Notes under the pieces: generated by a model
What the model saw: only the letters and a program-made list of their open reading frames with translations
Databases searched by the model: none
Told to the model about the DNA's origin: nothing
Part shown: positions 37,174 to 45,324 of the stretch, piece by piece
Layout of the letters: each line of letters begins with the position of its first letter
How positions within the stretch are numbered: the first letter of the stretch is position 1
Made by a program: the position numbers and the translations under genes
Origin: Magnetospirillum sp. ME-1
GTDB taxonomy: Bacteria; Pseudomonadota; Alphaproteobacteria; Rhodospirillales; Magnetospirillaceae
DNA: 64,000 nt
Direction of reading: 5' to 3'
Assembly: GCF_002105535.1 (NCBI RefSeq)
Contig: NZ_CP015848.1
Coordinates: 3,958,341-4,022,340 of the forward strand

Positions 37174-38088
37174 TCAGGATTCGCCGTCCCGGCTCCAGAC
37201 GGTGACCCGGTTGCGTCCGCCGCGCTTGCCGTCGTACAGCGCGATGTCGGCACGGTCGAGGGATTCCTCCACCGACAGGTCGGCGGACAGTTCGGCCAGT
37301 CCGAAGGTGGCGGTGACGGGAATGGGCTGGCCCGTGGCCGAGGTCAGGTTCAACCCCGCGATGGCGGCCCGCATGCGTTCGAGCACGAGCAGCCCGGCCT
37401 CCTGGTTGGCGGCGGGCAGGCAGACCAGGAATTCCTCGCCGCCGTAGCGGTACAGGACGTCGTAGGGCCGCACGTTATGGCGGAGCGCCTCCGCCACCGC
37501 CCTCAACACCCGGTCGCCCACCGTGTGACCATGGGTGTCGTTGATCTTCTTGAAATGGTCGATGTCGGCCAATCCGACGCAACAGGGCTGTTTCAGGCGG
37601 ATGGCGCGGTCGCGCTCGCCGATCAGGTGGCTCATCATGGTCTGGCGGTTGCCCAGCCCGGTCAGCGCGTCCACCGTCGCCAGGGTGCGCCAGGTGTCGC
37701 GCTCCAGTTCCTGGGCGGTGGTGCTGAAGGCGAGGACCAGGGCCATCATGGACTCGTAGTCCGAGGTGGTGACCGTATGTCCGTCCGCCGCCCGCTCGGT
37801 GATCCGCTCGGCCTTGGCATGAATCTCGCTGTGCAGTTGGCCCAGCTCGGCGAAGGCGGGATAGTCGGCCAGGGCCGACTGGCCGGCGCCTTCGTACCAG
37901 GCCGTGAACCGGCAATGCCCCGCTCCGGGGGTGGGGCGGGCCTGGTCGTCCCAGTTGAGAACCGAGCTGTACCAGGATTGCAGCCAGTCCACATGGCTGG
38001 TCAGGGCGTGCTGGTAGGCGGCCAGGCTGGCGAAGACCTGTTCGGTCTGCACGTGGATCTGGGTGGAATCCTCGGGTTCGCTGCTCAT
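37174..38088 (-). CDS. CZB-GGDEF diguanylate cyclase, DgcZ type
   Basis: 304 residues. The first 110 residues match a chemoreceptor zinc-binding domain, with likely ligands H32, C59 (in GHCRFTAWYEG), H86 and H90. Residues 130-300 are a GGDEF domain with active site GGEEF at 216-220 and an RPYD inhibitory site at 207-210, the correct five residues upstream. It should make c-di-GMP under control of zinc or of cysteine oxidation, like E. coli DgcZ. Its start overlaps the stop of the upstream EAL gene by 4 bases. Confidence 0.9.
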   Translation of the reverse strand: MSSEPEDSTQIHVQTEQVFASLAAYQHALTSHVDWLQSWYSSVLNWDDQARPTPGAGHCRFTAWYEGAGQSALADYPAFAELGQLHSEIHAKAERITERAADGHTVTTSDYESMMALVLAFSTTAQELERDTWRTLATVDALTGLGNRQTMMSHLIGERDRAIRLKQPCCVGLADIDHFKKINDTHGHTVGDRVLRAVAEALRHNVRPYDVLYRYGGEEFLVCLPAANQEAGLLVLERMRAAIAGLNLTSATGQPIPVTATFGLAELSADLSVEESLDRADIALYDGKRGGRNRVTVWSRDGES

Positions 38089-39239
38089 GACGCCAGCCTC
38101 CCCAGGGCATCATTCACCGCGGCCGGGGCGGCGAAATGGGTGCCCTGGCCCAGGGTGAAGCCCAGTTCCAGCAGCATGCCGGCGCTCTCCTCCGATTCGA
38201 TGCCTTCGGCGATGATCTCGATGCCCAGGCGGGCGCACAAATCCCGGAGGCCCTCCAGCACGCCGCGCTGGCGGGGCGAGGACTCGATTCCCTCCACCAT
38301 GCTGCCGTCGATCTTCAGGATGTCGATGGGCAGGCGGTAGAGGAAGGCCAGCGGCGAAAAGCCGGTGCCGAAATCGTCGAGCGCGATGCGGATGCCGCAA
38401 TCGCGCAGTTCGGCCAGCATGGTGTCGGCATCCGAGGTTTCGTCGATCAGCATGGTCTCGGTGATCTCGACACAGACGCGGGCAGGCGGCAGGCGGTGCT
38501 GGGCCAGCATGCGCTTCAGGGTGTCGACCAGGGTGCGGTCGCGCAGGTGCCAGGCCGAGATGTTGATGGCCACGAAAGGCAAGTCTTCGCCCCGGCCCAG
38601 GCCGGCGCAGATGTTCAGCGCCCGGTCGGCCATGGTGAGGTCGATGCGCCGGATCAGGCCGGTGCGCCGCGCCAGCGGCAGGAAGGCGCAGGGCGTCATC
38701 AGTCCGAACTTGTCCGAACGCCAGCGGGCCAGCGTTTCATATCCCCGGACGGCTCCGCTCCGCAGATCGACGATGGGCTGGAGGAAGGGCTCAATCTCTC
38801 CCCGGATGATGCCTTCGGCGATGTCGCGCTCGCGCAGGATTTCCTCGAAGCCCGGACCGAATCCCGAGCTTTGCAGGGACGCCATGACCTCGTCGACGTC
38901 CATGCTGCGCGATTGCCGCAGCCGTCCCACCAGCTTGCGCATCAGTTCGGCGAAGAACGGGTCGGAGCGGGCGATGGATTGCTGGATCTTCTCGGCGCGC
39001 ACCGTCACCAGCCGCGCCGGTGTCTGGGCGATGGCGGTGGCCGAGCGGGGCTCGCCGTCGATGACGCCCAACTCGCCGAACACCTCGCCCGGCCCCAGCA
39101 GGGCCAGGGGGCGGGCCTCACACTCGTTCGGGCCATCGTGACGGATCTGGATGACGCCGGTCTCGATCAGATAGGCCATGTCGGCCGCATCACCCTGGCG
39201 GAAGATCACTTCGCCCGCCGCAACATCCCTGGTCAGCAT
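38085..39239 (-). CDS. cNMP-binding EAL phosphodiesterase
   Basis: 384 residues with the ATG at 39239 chosen because the cNMP domain begins there; longer in-frame starts up to 39335 exist. Residues 1-110 form a cyclic-nucleotide-binding domain with an intact cassette FGELGVIDGEPRSAT. Residues 145-380 are an EAL domain with ETL in place of EAL at 168, INIS, CVEITE, LDDFGTG, LKIDG and AEGIE all present, so it is probably an active c-di-GMP phosphodiesterase. It is coupled to the cyclase gene downstream. Confidence 0.88.
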   Translation of the reverse strand: MLTRDVAAGEVIFRQGDAADMAYLIETGVIQIRHDGPNECEARPLALLGPGEVFGELGVIDGEPRSATAIAQTPARLVTVRAEKIQQSIARSDPFFAELMRKLVGRLRQSRSMDVDEVMASLQSSGFGPGFEEILRERDIAEGIIRGEIEPFLQPIVDLRSGAVRGYETLARWRSDKFGLMTPCAFLPLARRTGLIRRIDLTMADRALNICAGLGRGEDLPFVAINISAWHLRDRTLVDTLKRMLAQHRLPPARVCVEITETMLIDETSDADTMLAELRDCGIRIALDDFGTGFSPLAFLYRLPIDILKIDGSMVEGIESSPRQRGVLEGLRDLCARLGIEIIAEGIESEESAGMLLELGFTLGQGTHFAAPAAVNDALGRLAS

Positions 39240-39331
39240 GCCCTCGTCCGCTCCGCGAAACGCCCGTCGAATATGAATGGGTAGTGAACCATGCCCGGTG
39301 GTCGCCGGGCAAGAATAAGGTGGACTACCTA

Positions 39332-39712
39332 TCAACCGGGAGGTGGCGGCAGGGTGATGCGGACCGGCAGGCCTTCCTGCAGCGCGGCGCGCGACAGCAA
39401 TGTGTTGACGGCGTCCATGGCGCGGTCGACCGCCCAGCGGATCTGGGCCTCGCCCCCCTGGTTGCCGTGGGCCACCGCCTCGGGAAGGATGCTTTTCTGC
39501 AAGAAGGCGGCGAAGCCGGCCAGGGCGCGGGCGGCGAGCTCCAGCCCGTCGCCGGGAATCTCGAATTCGGGTCCATGCTCCACCGTGTCGGCGATACGGC
39601 GCAGGACTGCCATCATGTCGGCCGTGCGCGCATCCAAGGCGGCGGGAGCGGCGGCGGCGGTCTTGGCGGCGACGAAGCGAAGCATGGAGGAAAAGAACAA
39701 ATACTGGCTCAT
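39332..39712 (-). CDS. Hypothetical protein, 126 residues
   Basis: Start at ATG 39712 (MSQYLFFSSMLRFVAAKTAA), with GAAGG upstream. Predicted helical, with an alanine-rich N-terminal third and a proline end. No membrane segment, no known motif. It lies immediately upstream of the EAL gene on the same strand, 92 bases apart, so may be the first gene of that unit. I do not recognise the family. Confidence 0.65.
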   Translation of the reverse strand: MSQYLFFSSMLRFVAAKTAAAAPAALDARTADMMAVLRRIADTVEHGPEFEIPGDGLELAARALAGFAAFLQKSILPEAVAHGNQGGEAQIRWAVDRAMDAVNTLLSRAALQEGLPVRITLPPPPG

Positions 39713-39871
39713 GGAATATGACCTTCGAAATAAGTGACGAATTCTTCTACCACGATCGGATTGCTTTTGACCGCAAACTGTCATCTTGAGGCAGGAAAGC
39801 GTTACAGGCCGCCGTTTGATTGCTCGTGAAATATGGGGGACTATTTCCTTGTACTTTCAAGGGGGATGGAC

Positions 39872-40291
39872 ATGGCTGCGAGCTACAGCATCGGACACCC
39901 GGCCCTCGACGACGACCATGATCGCATGATCGCGCTCTGGCGTGAACTGGAAGCCAGCCGGACGCTGGACGCCGCCAAGTCGGTGGCGGCGCGGCTGATG
40001 AGCGAGGCGGGGGAGCACTTCACCCTCGAGGAGCAGCAGATGCTGCAATGCGGCTATCCCGACTATGCCCGGCACAAGGCGCTGCATTCCGAAATGGCGG
40101 CCGCGTTGCGCCGGGTGCTGCTGCTGCCGCTGCTTTCCGCCGTCAAGCACGAAGACTTTGTCCTGGCCGTCCGCAGCCTGATGGAAAAGTGGGTGATGGC
40201 CCACATCATGGGTGAGGATTCCAAGCTGTCCCCCTATCTCCGGGCTCGTGCCGCCACCGTTCGCCGCCCCGCCGCCGCCGCGCGGGGCTGA
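39872..40291 (+). CDS. Single-domain bacteriohemerythrin
   Basis: 139 residues from the ATG at 39872, which sits 6 bases after GGGGG; an ATG at 39866 is too close to it. The diiron ligands are complete: H16 in LDDDH, H49 and E53 in HFTLEE, H68 and H72 in HKALH, and H111/D116 in HIMGED. It should bind O2 reversibly, for storage, delivery or sensing. It is the third hemerythrin-domain gene in this window and is divergent from the c-di-GMP genes. Confidence 0.93.
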   Translation: MAASYSIGHPALDDDHDRMIALWRELEASRTLDAAKSVAARLMSEAGEHFTLEEQQMLQCGYPDYARHKALHSEMAAALRRVLLLPLLSAVKHEDFVLAVRSLMEKWVMAHIMGEDSKLSPYLRARAATVRRPAAAARG

Positions 40292-40377
40292 GAACCGCGC
40301 CGGGCGACGACTTGATCAGAATCAATGTTTGTGACCGCCGGGCGTGCGTTCCTGTAGGACCCCCGAGGAGGACCGCC

Positions 40378-40815
40378 TTGCGTTCTGGCCCCGCCGTCCT
40401 GTCCACCGTCCGCTTCGGCCGCAGCCCCATGGCGCGGCTGCTGGCGGTCGCGCTGGTCGCGGCGGGCTTCGTCTTCCAGGGGTTGCTTCCCGGTCTCGAT
40501 CTGGCGTTCAGGGGGGAAACCCTGCTGGTCACGCTGGCCGCACGGACCGGCATCTGCCACGCGTCGCCCGCGGGCGGAACCGAGCGTACGGCGGTTCCAT
40601 CCCCCATGGGCGACGAGGGGCAGTCCGAAAGCCACGGATGCTGCCTGGTGTGCCAGGCCGCGTCGCCGGCGAAAGGGGCATTGCCGTCCCCAACCTTCAA
40701 AGTACCCACCGCAGGTACGGCAGGGCTTCGCATCGCCGCGACGGGCTCGTCACGCATGGACGGGCAGGCATCCCGCCACCGGCTCGCCCGCGGTCCTCCG
40801 ATCCGTGCGGCTTGA
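40378..40815 (+). CDS. Small secreted DUF2946-like protein, TTG start
   Basis: 145 residues from a TTG at 40378, chosen because GAGGAGG lies 6 bases upstream. A hydrophobic segment (ARLLAVALVAAGFVFQGLL) near the N-terminus is a likely signal or anchor. A cysteine cluster GICHASPAGG ... GCCLVCQAA follows, a pattern seen in DUF2946 proteins found near copper genes. It lies upstream of the PCu(A)C gene. Family assignment is tentative. Confidence 0.65.
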   Translation: MRSGPAVLSTVRFGRSPMARLLAVALVAAGFVFQGLLPGLDLAFRGETLLVTLAARTGICHASPAGGTERTAVPSPMGDEGQSESHGCCLVCQAASPAKGALPSPTFKVPTAGTAGLRIAATGSSRMDGQASRHRLARGPPIRAA

Positions 40816-40913
40816 CGTCGCCCGCCGCCATCCCTGAAATGTCCCATCGCAAAACTTTCGCCGTCCCCATCCTTCGGGGGCGACCGTAGCTGTCTACTGT
40901 CTGGAGTGTCCCG

Positions 40914-41390
40914 ATGAAGTCCTTTGCCATTGCCGCCGCCTTAGTGCTGGGCCTGTCCGTCTCGGGTCAGGCGGCCGCCGCCGATATCGAGGTGGTCAAT
41001 CCGTTCATGCGGGCCGCTCCCATGACCGGCGGCACCGGTGCCGCCTTCCTGACCATCCACAATCACGGCGGCGCCGACCGTCTGCTGGCGGCCGAGGCCG
41101 GCATTTCCAAGAGCGTGGAGTTGCATACCCATGTGAAGGACGGCGACATCTACCGCATGCGCAAGGTCGAGTCCCTGGCCCTGCCCGAGCACGGCACGGT
41201 CGAGCTGAAGCCGGGCGGCGACCACATCATGTTCATCGGGCTGAACGCCCCGGTGAAGGAGGGCGCCGCCGTCCAACTGACCCTGAAATTCGAGAAGGCC
41301 GGCGCGGTGGTGGTTCAGGTTCCGGTCCAGGCCGCCGGCGCCATGGCCCCCGGCGCCGCCATGCCGGGCGGCATGATGCACAAGCACTGA
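40914..41390 (+). CDS. Periplasmic copper chaperone PCu(A)C
   Basis: 158 residues with a signal peptide ending near AAAAD (residue 23). The copper motif H-x10-M-x21-H-x-M is exact: H71, M82, H104, M106. The tail is rich in methionine and histidine (AMPGGMMHKH). It delivers Cu(I) to CuA or CuB centres of oxidases; here the CuA and CuZ sites of NosZ, encoded 1.4 kb away, are plausible clients. Convergent with the TlpA-like gene. Confidence 0.92.
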   Translation: MKSFAIAAALVLGLSVSGQAAAADIEVVNPFMRAAPMTGGTGAAFLTIHNHGGADRLLAAEAGISKSVELHTHVKDGDIYRMRKVESLALPEHGTVELKPGGDHIMFIGLNAPVKEGAAVQLTLKFEKAGAVVVQVPVQAAGAMAPGAAMPGGMMHKH

Positions 41391-41395
41391 AAGCC

Positions 41396-41974
41396 CTAAG
41401 GCGCCGCGCCCATCTTGACCGGGGGCGGCGCCATGTCGGGCGTCAGCGGCTTTCCCGCCGCCAGGGCGTCCAGCAGGCGGGCGGCCGGCGGGCCGTCCCA
41501 TTCGGCGGCGCCGATGAAGCGGGCGATCTCGCGCCCCTGGGCGTCGATCAGCAGCGTCACCGGCAGGGCCGGGGCATCCAGCTTTTCCGCCGCCACGCGG
41601 TTTTCGTCGGTATGGATGCCCAGGTTCTTGATGCCGAGGCGGGCGAAGGTGTTGACCACCGTCAGCTTGCCGCCGCGATCCAGCGACAGGGCGACCAGGG
41701 CGACGCCCCTGGATTCGAGGTCCGGTTTCAGCCGGTCCAGGGCCGGAAGCTCGGCGACGCAGGGCATGCACCAGCTGGCCCACAGGTTCAGCAGGACCGG
41801 CTTGCCCTTAAGCAAATCCAGGCCGGCCGCGCGGGATTCTGAATCGCGGATATCGAGTGCAGCCACCGGCTTGGGCTGATCGTGGATGACCAGGCCGCGC
41901 AGCCCCTTGGGGGCCGCCGAGGCGGGGAGGGCAGCCAGGGAGGCGGCGGCCAGGATGAAGGCGCGGCGCTTCAT
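41396..41974 (-). CDS. TlpA/ResA-like thioredoxin-fold reductase
   Basis: 192 residues with a signal peptide (MKRRAFILAAASLAALPASA). The thioredoxin active site WCMPC lies at 68-72, in the context VLLNLWASWCMPCVAELPAL. Periplasmic TlpA/ResA proteins reduce cysteine pairs of SCO1, CuA or apocytochrome c. The sco gene lies 3 bases upstream on the same strand. Confidence 0.92.
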   Translation of the reverse strand: MKRRAFILAAASLAALPASAAPKGLRGLVIHDQPKPVAALDIRDSESRAAGLDLLKGKPVLLNLWASWCMPCVAELPALDRLKPDLESRGVALVALSLDRGGKLTVVNTFARLGIKNLGIHTDENRVAAEKLDAPALPVTLLIDAQGREIARFIGAAEWDGPPAARLLDALAAGKPLTPDMAPPPVKMGAAP

Positions 41975-41977
41975 GGC

Positions 41978-42550
41978 CTAGTTCTCCGCCTTGCGCGGCG
42001 AAAGGTAGGTCCGCACCCGGTCTGCCACCCGGTCTGGCGCCGACATGTGCGGCATCTTGGCCAGGAAATCGCCCTCGCGGTCCATGATGTAGATGGAGGC
42101 GGTGTGGTCGACGGCATAGCTCCTGGGGTCGTCGCCCTCGGGCTTCTGGCGTTCGTAGCGGACCTTGAAATTGCGCGCGGCGGCGGCGACCTGCTCGGGC
42201 GTGCCCGACAGGCCGGTGATGTCGGGAAAGGCGTTCAGGTATTCCTTGAGATGGGCCGGCGTGTCGCGCTCGGGGTCCACCGAGATGAACAGGGTCGCCA
42301 CCTTGGCCTTGTCGGAGCCCAGCTGGTCCAGAACCATGGACAGGGTGTTCAAGACGGTGGGGCAGATGTCGGGGCAGAAGGTGTAGCCGAAGGTGACCAG
42401 GCGGATCTTGCCCCGGTACATCTCGTCGGTGACGGTCCGCCCGTTCATGTCGGTCAGCAGGAAGCGCCCGGAAACCCTGGAATCCTCCTGGGCTCGGGCG
42501 GCCGGAACCATGGCCAGGCACATCATCAGGGTAAGCAGCAGCCGTCGCAT
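41978..42550 (-). CDS. SCO1/SenC copper assembly protein
   Basis: 190 residues from the ATG at 42550 with AAGGAC upstream. A signal peptide ends near residue 20. The copper site is C59-x3-C63 (FCPDICP) and H149 (VDHTAS), the canonical SCO set. SCO1 inserts copper into CuA. It is divergent from nosZ and followed by the thioredoxin gene, a pair that suits CuA maturation in NosZ. Confidence 0.94.
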   Translation of the reverse strand: MRRLLLTLMMCLAMVPAARAQEDSRVSGRFLLTDMNGRTVTDEMYRGKIRLVTFGYTFCPDICPTVLNTLSMVLDQLGSDKAKVATLFISVDPERDTPAHLKEYLNAFPDITGLSGTPEQVAAAARNFKVRYERQKPEGDDPRSYAVDHTASIYIMDREGDFLAKMPHMSAPDRVADRVRTYLSPRKAEN

Positions 42551-42666
42551 GTCCTTGGGTCCCTTGTCCTCGTGACGCCCCTTGATGCCTTTCAATCAGG
42601 CATTTGGGAAGCGCGATCATAGCCCGGCGGCCATGCCGAGGGCGCGAGGAATTTACGTAGGCTTTC

Positions 42667-42680
42667 TTGACGAAAGTTAA
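42667..42680 (+). promoter_or_regulatory. Possible FNR/DNR-type site upstream of nosZ
   Basis: TTGAC-GAAA-GTTAA is a near-palindrome matching TTGAC-N4-GTCAA at 9 of 10 positions. It lies 86 bases before the nosZ start. Such sites drive anaerobic or NO-dependent expression of denitrification genes. Confidence 0.4.
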
Positions 42681-42731
42681 GGCTTTTGGTCCGCCCCGGT
42701 CCCATCGTCTTCGGCGAAGGTTGGGTATCAT

Positions 42732-42745
42732 TTGTTTAGTTTCAA
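42732..42745 (+). promoter_or_regulatory. Second possible FNR-type site upstream of nosZ
   Basis: TTGTT-TAGT-TTCAA keeps the outer TTG/CAA of the TTGAT-N4-ATCAA consensus and matches 8 of 10. It lies only 20 bases before the nosZ start, which would suit repression better than activation. Confidence 0.3.
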
Positions 42746-42765
42746 CAATTCAAAAGGTGGGGAAG

Positions 42766-45066
42766 ATGCATAGAAGCCGCAAACTGGCGACTCTGCTCGC
42801 TACTGTCAGCTTTGGCGCCCTTGTGGCCAGTGCTGCCTCGGCCGAGTCGCTGCAGGATGTGATGAAGCGCCGCGGTCTGACCGAGAACGACCTGATGGCC
42901 GCCGCCAAGACCTACAATCCGACCGGCAAGATCGACGAATTCGTGGTGTTCAGCTCGGGTGGCCAGAGCGGTCAGGTGATCGTGTACGGCGTGCCCTCGA
43001 TGCGCATCCTGAAGTACATCGGCGTGTTCACTCCCGAGCCCTGGCAGGGCTATGGTTACGACGACGAATCCAAGGCCGTGCTGAAGCAGGGCTCGGACGT
43101 CCAGGGTCGCACCATCCTGTGGGGCGACACCCACCACCCGGCCATCTCCGAGACCAACGGCGAGACCGACGGCCAGTGGCTGTTCATCAACGACAAGAAC
43201 ACGCCCCGCATCGCGGTGGTCGACCTGCGCGACTTCGAGACCAAGCAGATCGTCCAGAACCCGATCATGCAGTCCGAGCACGGCGGCGCCTTCGTCAGCC
43301 CGAACACCGACTACGTGATCGAGCCGGCCCAGTACGCCGCTCCGCTGGGCGGTGAATTCGCTCCGCTGGAGCAGTTCAACGAGAAGTATCGCGGTGCGAC
43401 CACCTTCTGGAAGTTCAACCGCGAGCATGGCCGCATCGAGCCCGAGAACTCGTTCTCCCTCGAACTGCCGCCCTACAGCCAGGATCTGTCCGACTTCGGC
43501 AAGGGTCCGTCGGATGGCTGGGCTTTCGTGAACTCCTTCTGCACCGAGCGTTACGTCGGCGGCATCGAGCGCGGCCGTCCGCCCTTCGAAGCGGGCTGCT
43601 CGGCCAAGGACCACGACTACCTGCACGTGATCAACTGGAAGAAGGCCGCCGAGCTGGTCAAGGCCGGCAAGGCCAAGAAGATCAACGGCCACAACGTGCT
43701 GACCATCGACACCGCCGTCAAGGAAGGCATCCTGGTGCTCATCCCCGAGCCCAAGAGCCCCCACGGCGCCGACGTCACCCCCGACGGCAAGTACGTGATC
43801 GTGTCCGGCAAGCTGGACAGCCACACCACCGTCTACGACATCTCCAAGATCGAAGCCGCCATGAAGGCCGGCACCTATGCCGGCAAGGACGAGTACGGCA
43901 TTCCGATCATCGCCCTGGAGACCGTCGCCCACAAGCAGGTGGCGCTGGGCCTCGGCCCGCTCCACACCCAGTACGACTCCAAGCCCTGCACCGCGTACAC
44001 CTCGCTGTACGTGGACTCCATGGTCGCCAAGTGGGACTACTGTGAAGGCAAGGTGCTTGACAAAATTTCCGTCCACTACAACATCGGCCACCTGATGGCC
44101 ATGGAAGGCGACACCGCCAAGCCCAAGGGCAAGTACCTGATCGCTCTCAACAAGCTGGCCATCGATCGTTTCGCCCAGGTGGGTCCGCTGCATCCGCAGA
44201 ACCACCAGCTGATCGACATCTCCGGCGACAAGATGCAGCTGCTGTACGATATGCCGCTGCCGCTGGGCGAGCCCCACTACGCCGTGTCCATCGCGACCGA
44301 GAAGCTGAAGACCAACGTCCGCTATCCGTTCGGCACCGACTCTCGCACCGAGAAGAAGTCGCCGTTCGCGGTTCGCCCCGGCCAGGAGCGTATCGAGAAG
44401 AAGCCGGGCAAGGTCGAGGTGTTCGGCACCGTGATCCGCTCGCACATCACGCCGGAAATCATCGAGGCGAACGAGGGTGACGAAATCACCGTCCACCTGA
44501 CCAACCTCGAGCGTGCCCAGGACGAAACCCATGGTTTCGCCATCTCCAAGCACAACGGCAACCTGTCCATCGAGCCGGGCAAGACCGCCTCGCTGACCGT
44601 CAAGGCCAACAAGGCCGGCGTGTACCCGTACTACTGCACCGAGTTCTGCTCGGCGCTGCACCTTGAGATGGAAGGCTACCTGCTGGTTCAGCCCGCCAAC
44701 TACAAGGCCACGGGTGCCAAGGGCAAGGAAGGCCAGGTTTACGGCCAGAAGGAATACGACGCCCGCGTGAAGGCCAACAACGATACCCAGGCCGTCATCA
44801 ACAGCGTCGTCGGCTACATCACCAGCGTGAACTTCAAGGACTTCCCGCAGGTGGTCGCCATGGTCGAAGACGCCACCGAGCAGCTGGGCTACGCCGAGCA
44901 GAACAAGAAGAAGTCTGAGGAATTCGCCGCCAAGGGCGACTTCAACAGCGCCTTCCTGTGGGCCGAGCAGTGGTTCCAGTATCAGGTCAAGGCCGCCGAT
45001 ATCGGTCTGCGTGCCAAGACCTTCCTGGAGCAGAACGGCGCCAAGAAGGTAGAAGCCGCCAAGTAA
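42766..45066 (+). CDS. nosZ: Nitrous oxide reductase, clade II (Sec-dependent)
   Basis: 766 residues from ATG 42766, with GGTGGGGA upstream. The signal peptide (about 1-27) has no twin arginine pair, so export is by Sec, a clade II trait. The beta-propeller carries CuZ histidines in DTHHPAIS, QSEHGGAF, SPHGADVTPDGKY, LHTQYD, NIGHLMAM and QNHQ. The CuA domain has ETHGF and C624-x3-C628-x3-H632-x2-M635. A tail of about 120 residues follows CuA with no cysteine, hence no heme domain. It reduces N2O to N2 in the periplasm. Confidence 0.97.
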   Translation: MHRSRKLATLLATVSFGALVASAASAESLQDVMKRRGLTENDLMAAAKTYNPTGKIDEFVVFSSGGQSGQVIVYGVPSMRILKYIGVFTPEPWQGYGYDDESKAVLKQGSDVQGRTILWGDTHHPAISETNGETDGQWLFINDKNTPRIAVVDLRDFETKQIVQNPIMQSEHGGAFVSPNTDYVIEPAQYAAPLGGEFAPLEQFNEKYRGATTFWKFNREHGRIEPENSFSLELPPYSQDLSDFGKGPSDGWAFVNSFCTERYVGGIERGRPPFEAGCSAKDHDYLHVINWKKAAELVKAGKAKKINGHNVLTIDTAVKEGILVLIPEPKSPHGADVTPDGKYVIVSGKLDSHTTVYDISKIEAAMKAGTYAGKDEYGIPIIALETVAHKQVALGLGPLHTQYDSKPCTAYTSLYVDSMVAKWDYCEGKVLDKISVHYNIGHLMAMEGDTAKPKGKYLIALNKLAIDRFAQVGPLHPQNHQLIDISGDKMQLLYDMPLPLGEPHYAVSIATEKLKTNVRYPFGTDSRTEKKSPFAVRPGQERIEKKPGKVEVFGTVIRSHITPEIIEANEGDEITVHLTNLERAQDETHGFAISKHNGNLSIEPGKTASLTVKANKAGVYPYYCTEFCSALHLEMEGYLLVQPANYKATGAKGKEGQVYGQKEYDARVKANNDTQAVINSVVGYITSVNFKDFPQVVAMVEDATEQLGYAEQNKKKSEEFAAKGDFNSAFLWAEQWFQYQVKAADIGLRAKTFLEQNGAKKVEAAK

Positions 45067-45081
45067 GCGGTTGCGGTTTGG

Positions 45082-45105
45082 CCGGGGCGGGTTCGCCCGC
45101 CCCGG
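45082..45105 (+). promoter_or_regulatory. Stable hairpin just after nosZ
   Basis: CCGGGGCGGG (45082-45091) pairs perfectly with CCCGCCCCGG (45096-45105) over a TTCG loop. No T run follows; it may protect the nosZ messenger 3' end. Confidence 0.6.
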
Positions 45106-45123
45106 TTGCCGCGCAAAGGATCT

Positions 45124-45159
45124 GGCGGGGTGGGCTTGCCCGCTCCGCCTTTCTTTTTT
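45124..45159 (+). terminator. Intrinsic terminator between nosZ and the cytochrome genes
   Basis: An 11-bp G/C-rich stem (45124-45134 with 45139-45149, two G-U pairs) is followed by TTTCTTTTTT. Part of the nosZ transcript probably ends here, which would give more NosZ than downstream proteins. Confidence 0.82.
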
Positions 45160-45324
45160 GTGCCGAAGCATGCCCCGCGCCTTGCGTCGCGCCGGCGCTC
45201 TTCCGAAGAACTCAATACTTAACCAAAGTCATGGGGACGATCGCGCCCCGAGCGTAGTTTCCGTGCAAATTCGGGGGCGGGCTGGGCCATGTCCCCGGTC
45301 GTCCCGAGCTGGAGAGGATCAGAC

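Noticed and set aside
44690-45066. C-terminal cytochrome c domain on NosZ
   Set aside because: Looked for CxxCH as in Wolinella NosZ; the tail has no cysteine at all.
42742-45171. Open frame of 809 codons opposite nosZ
   Set aside because: Antisense shadow of a well conserved, high-GC gene with no recognisable domain.
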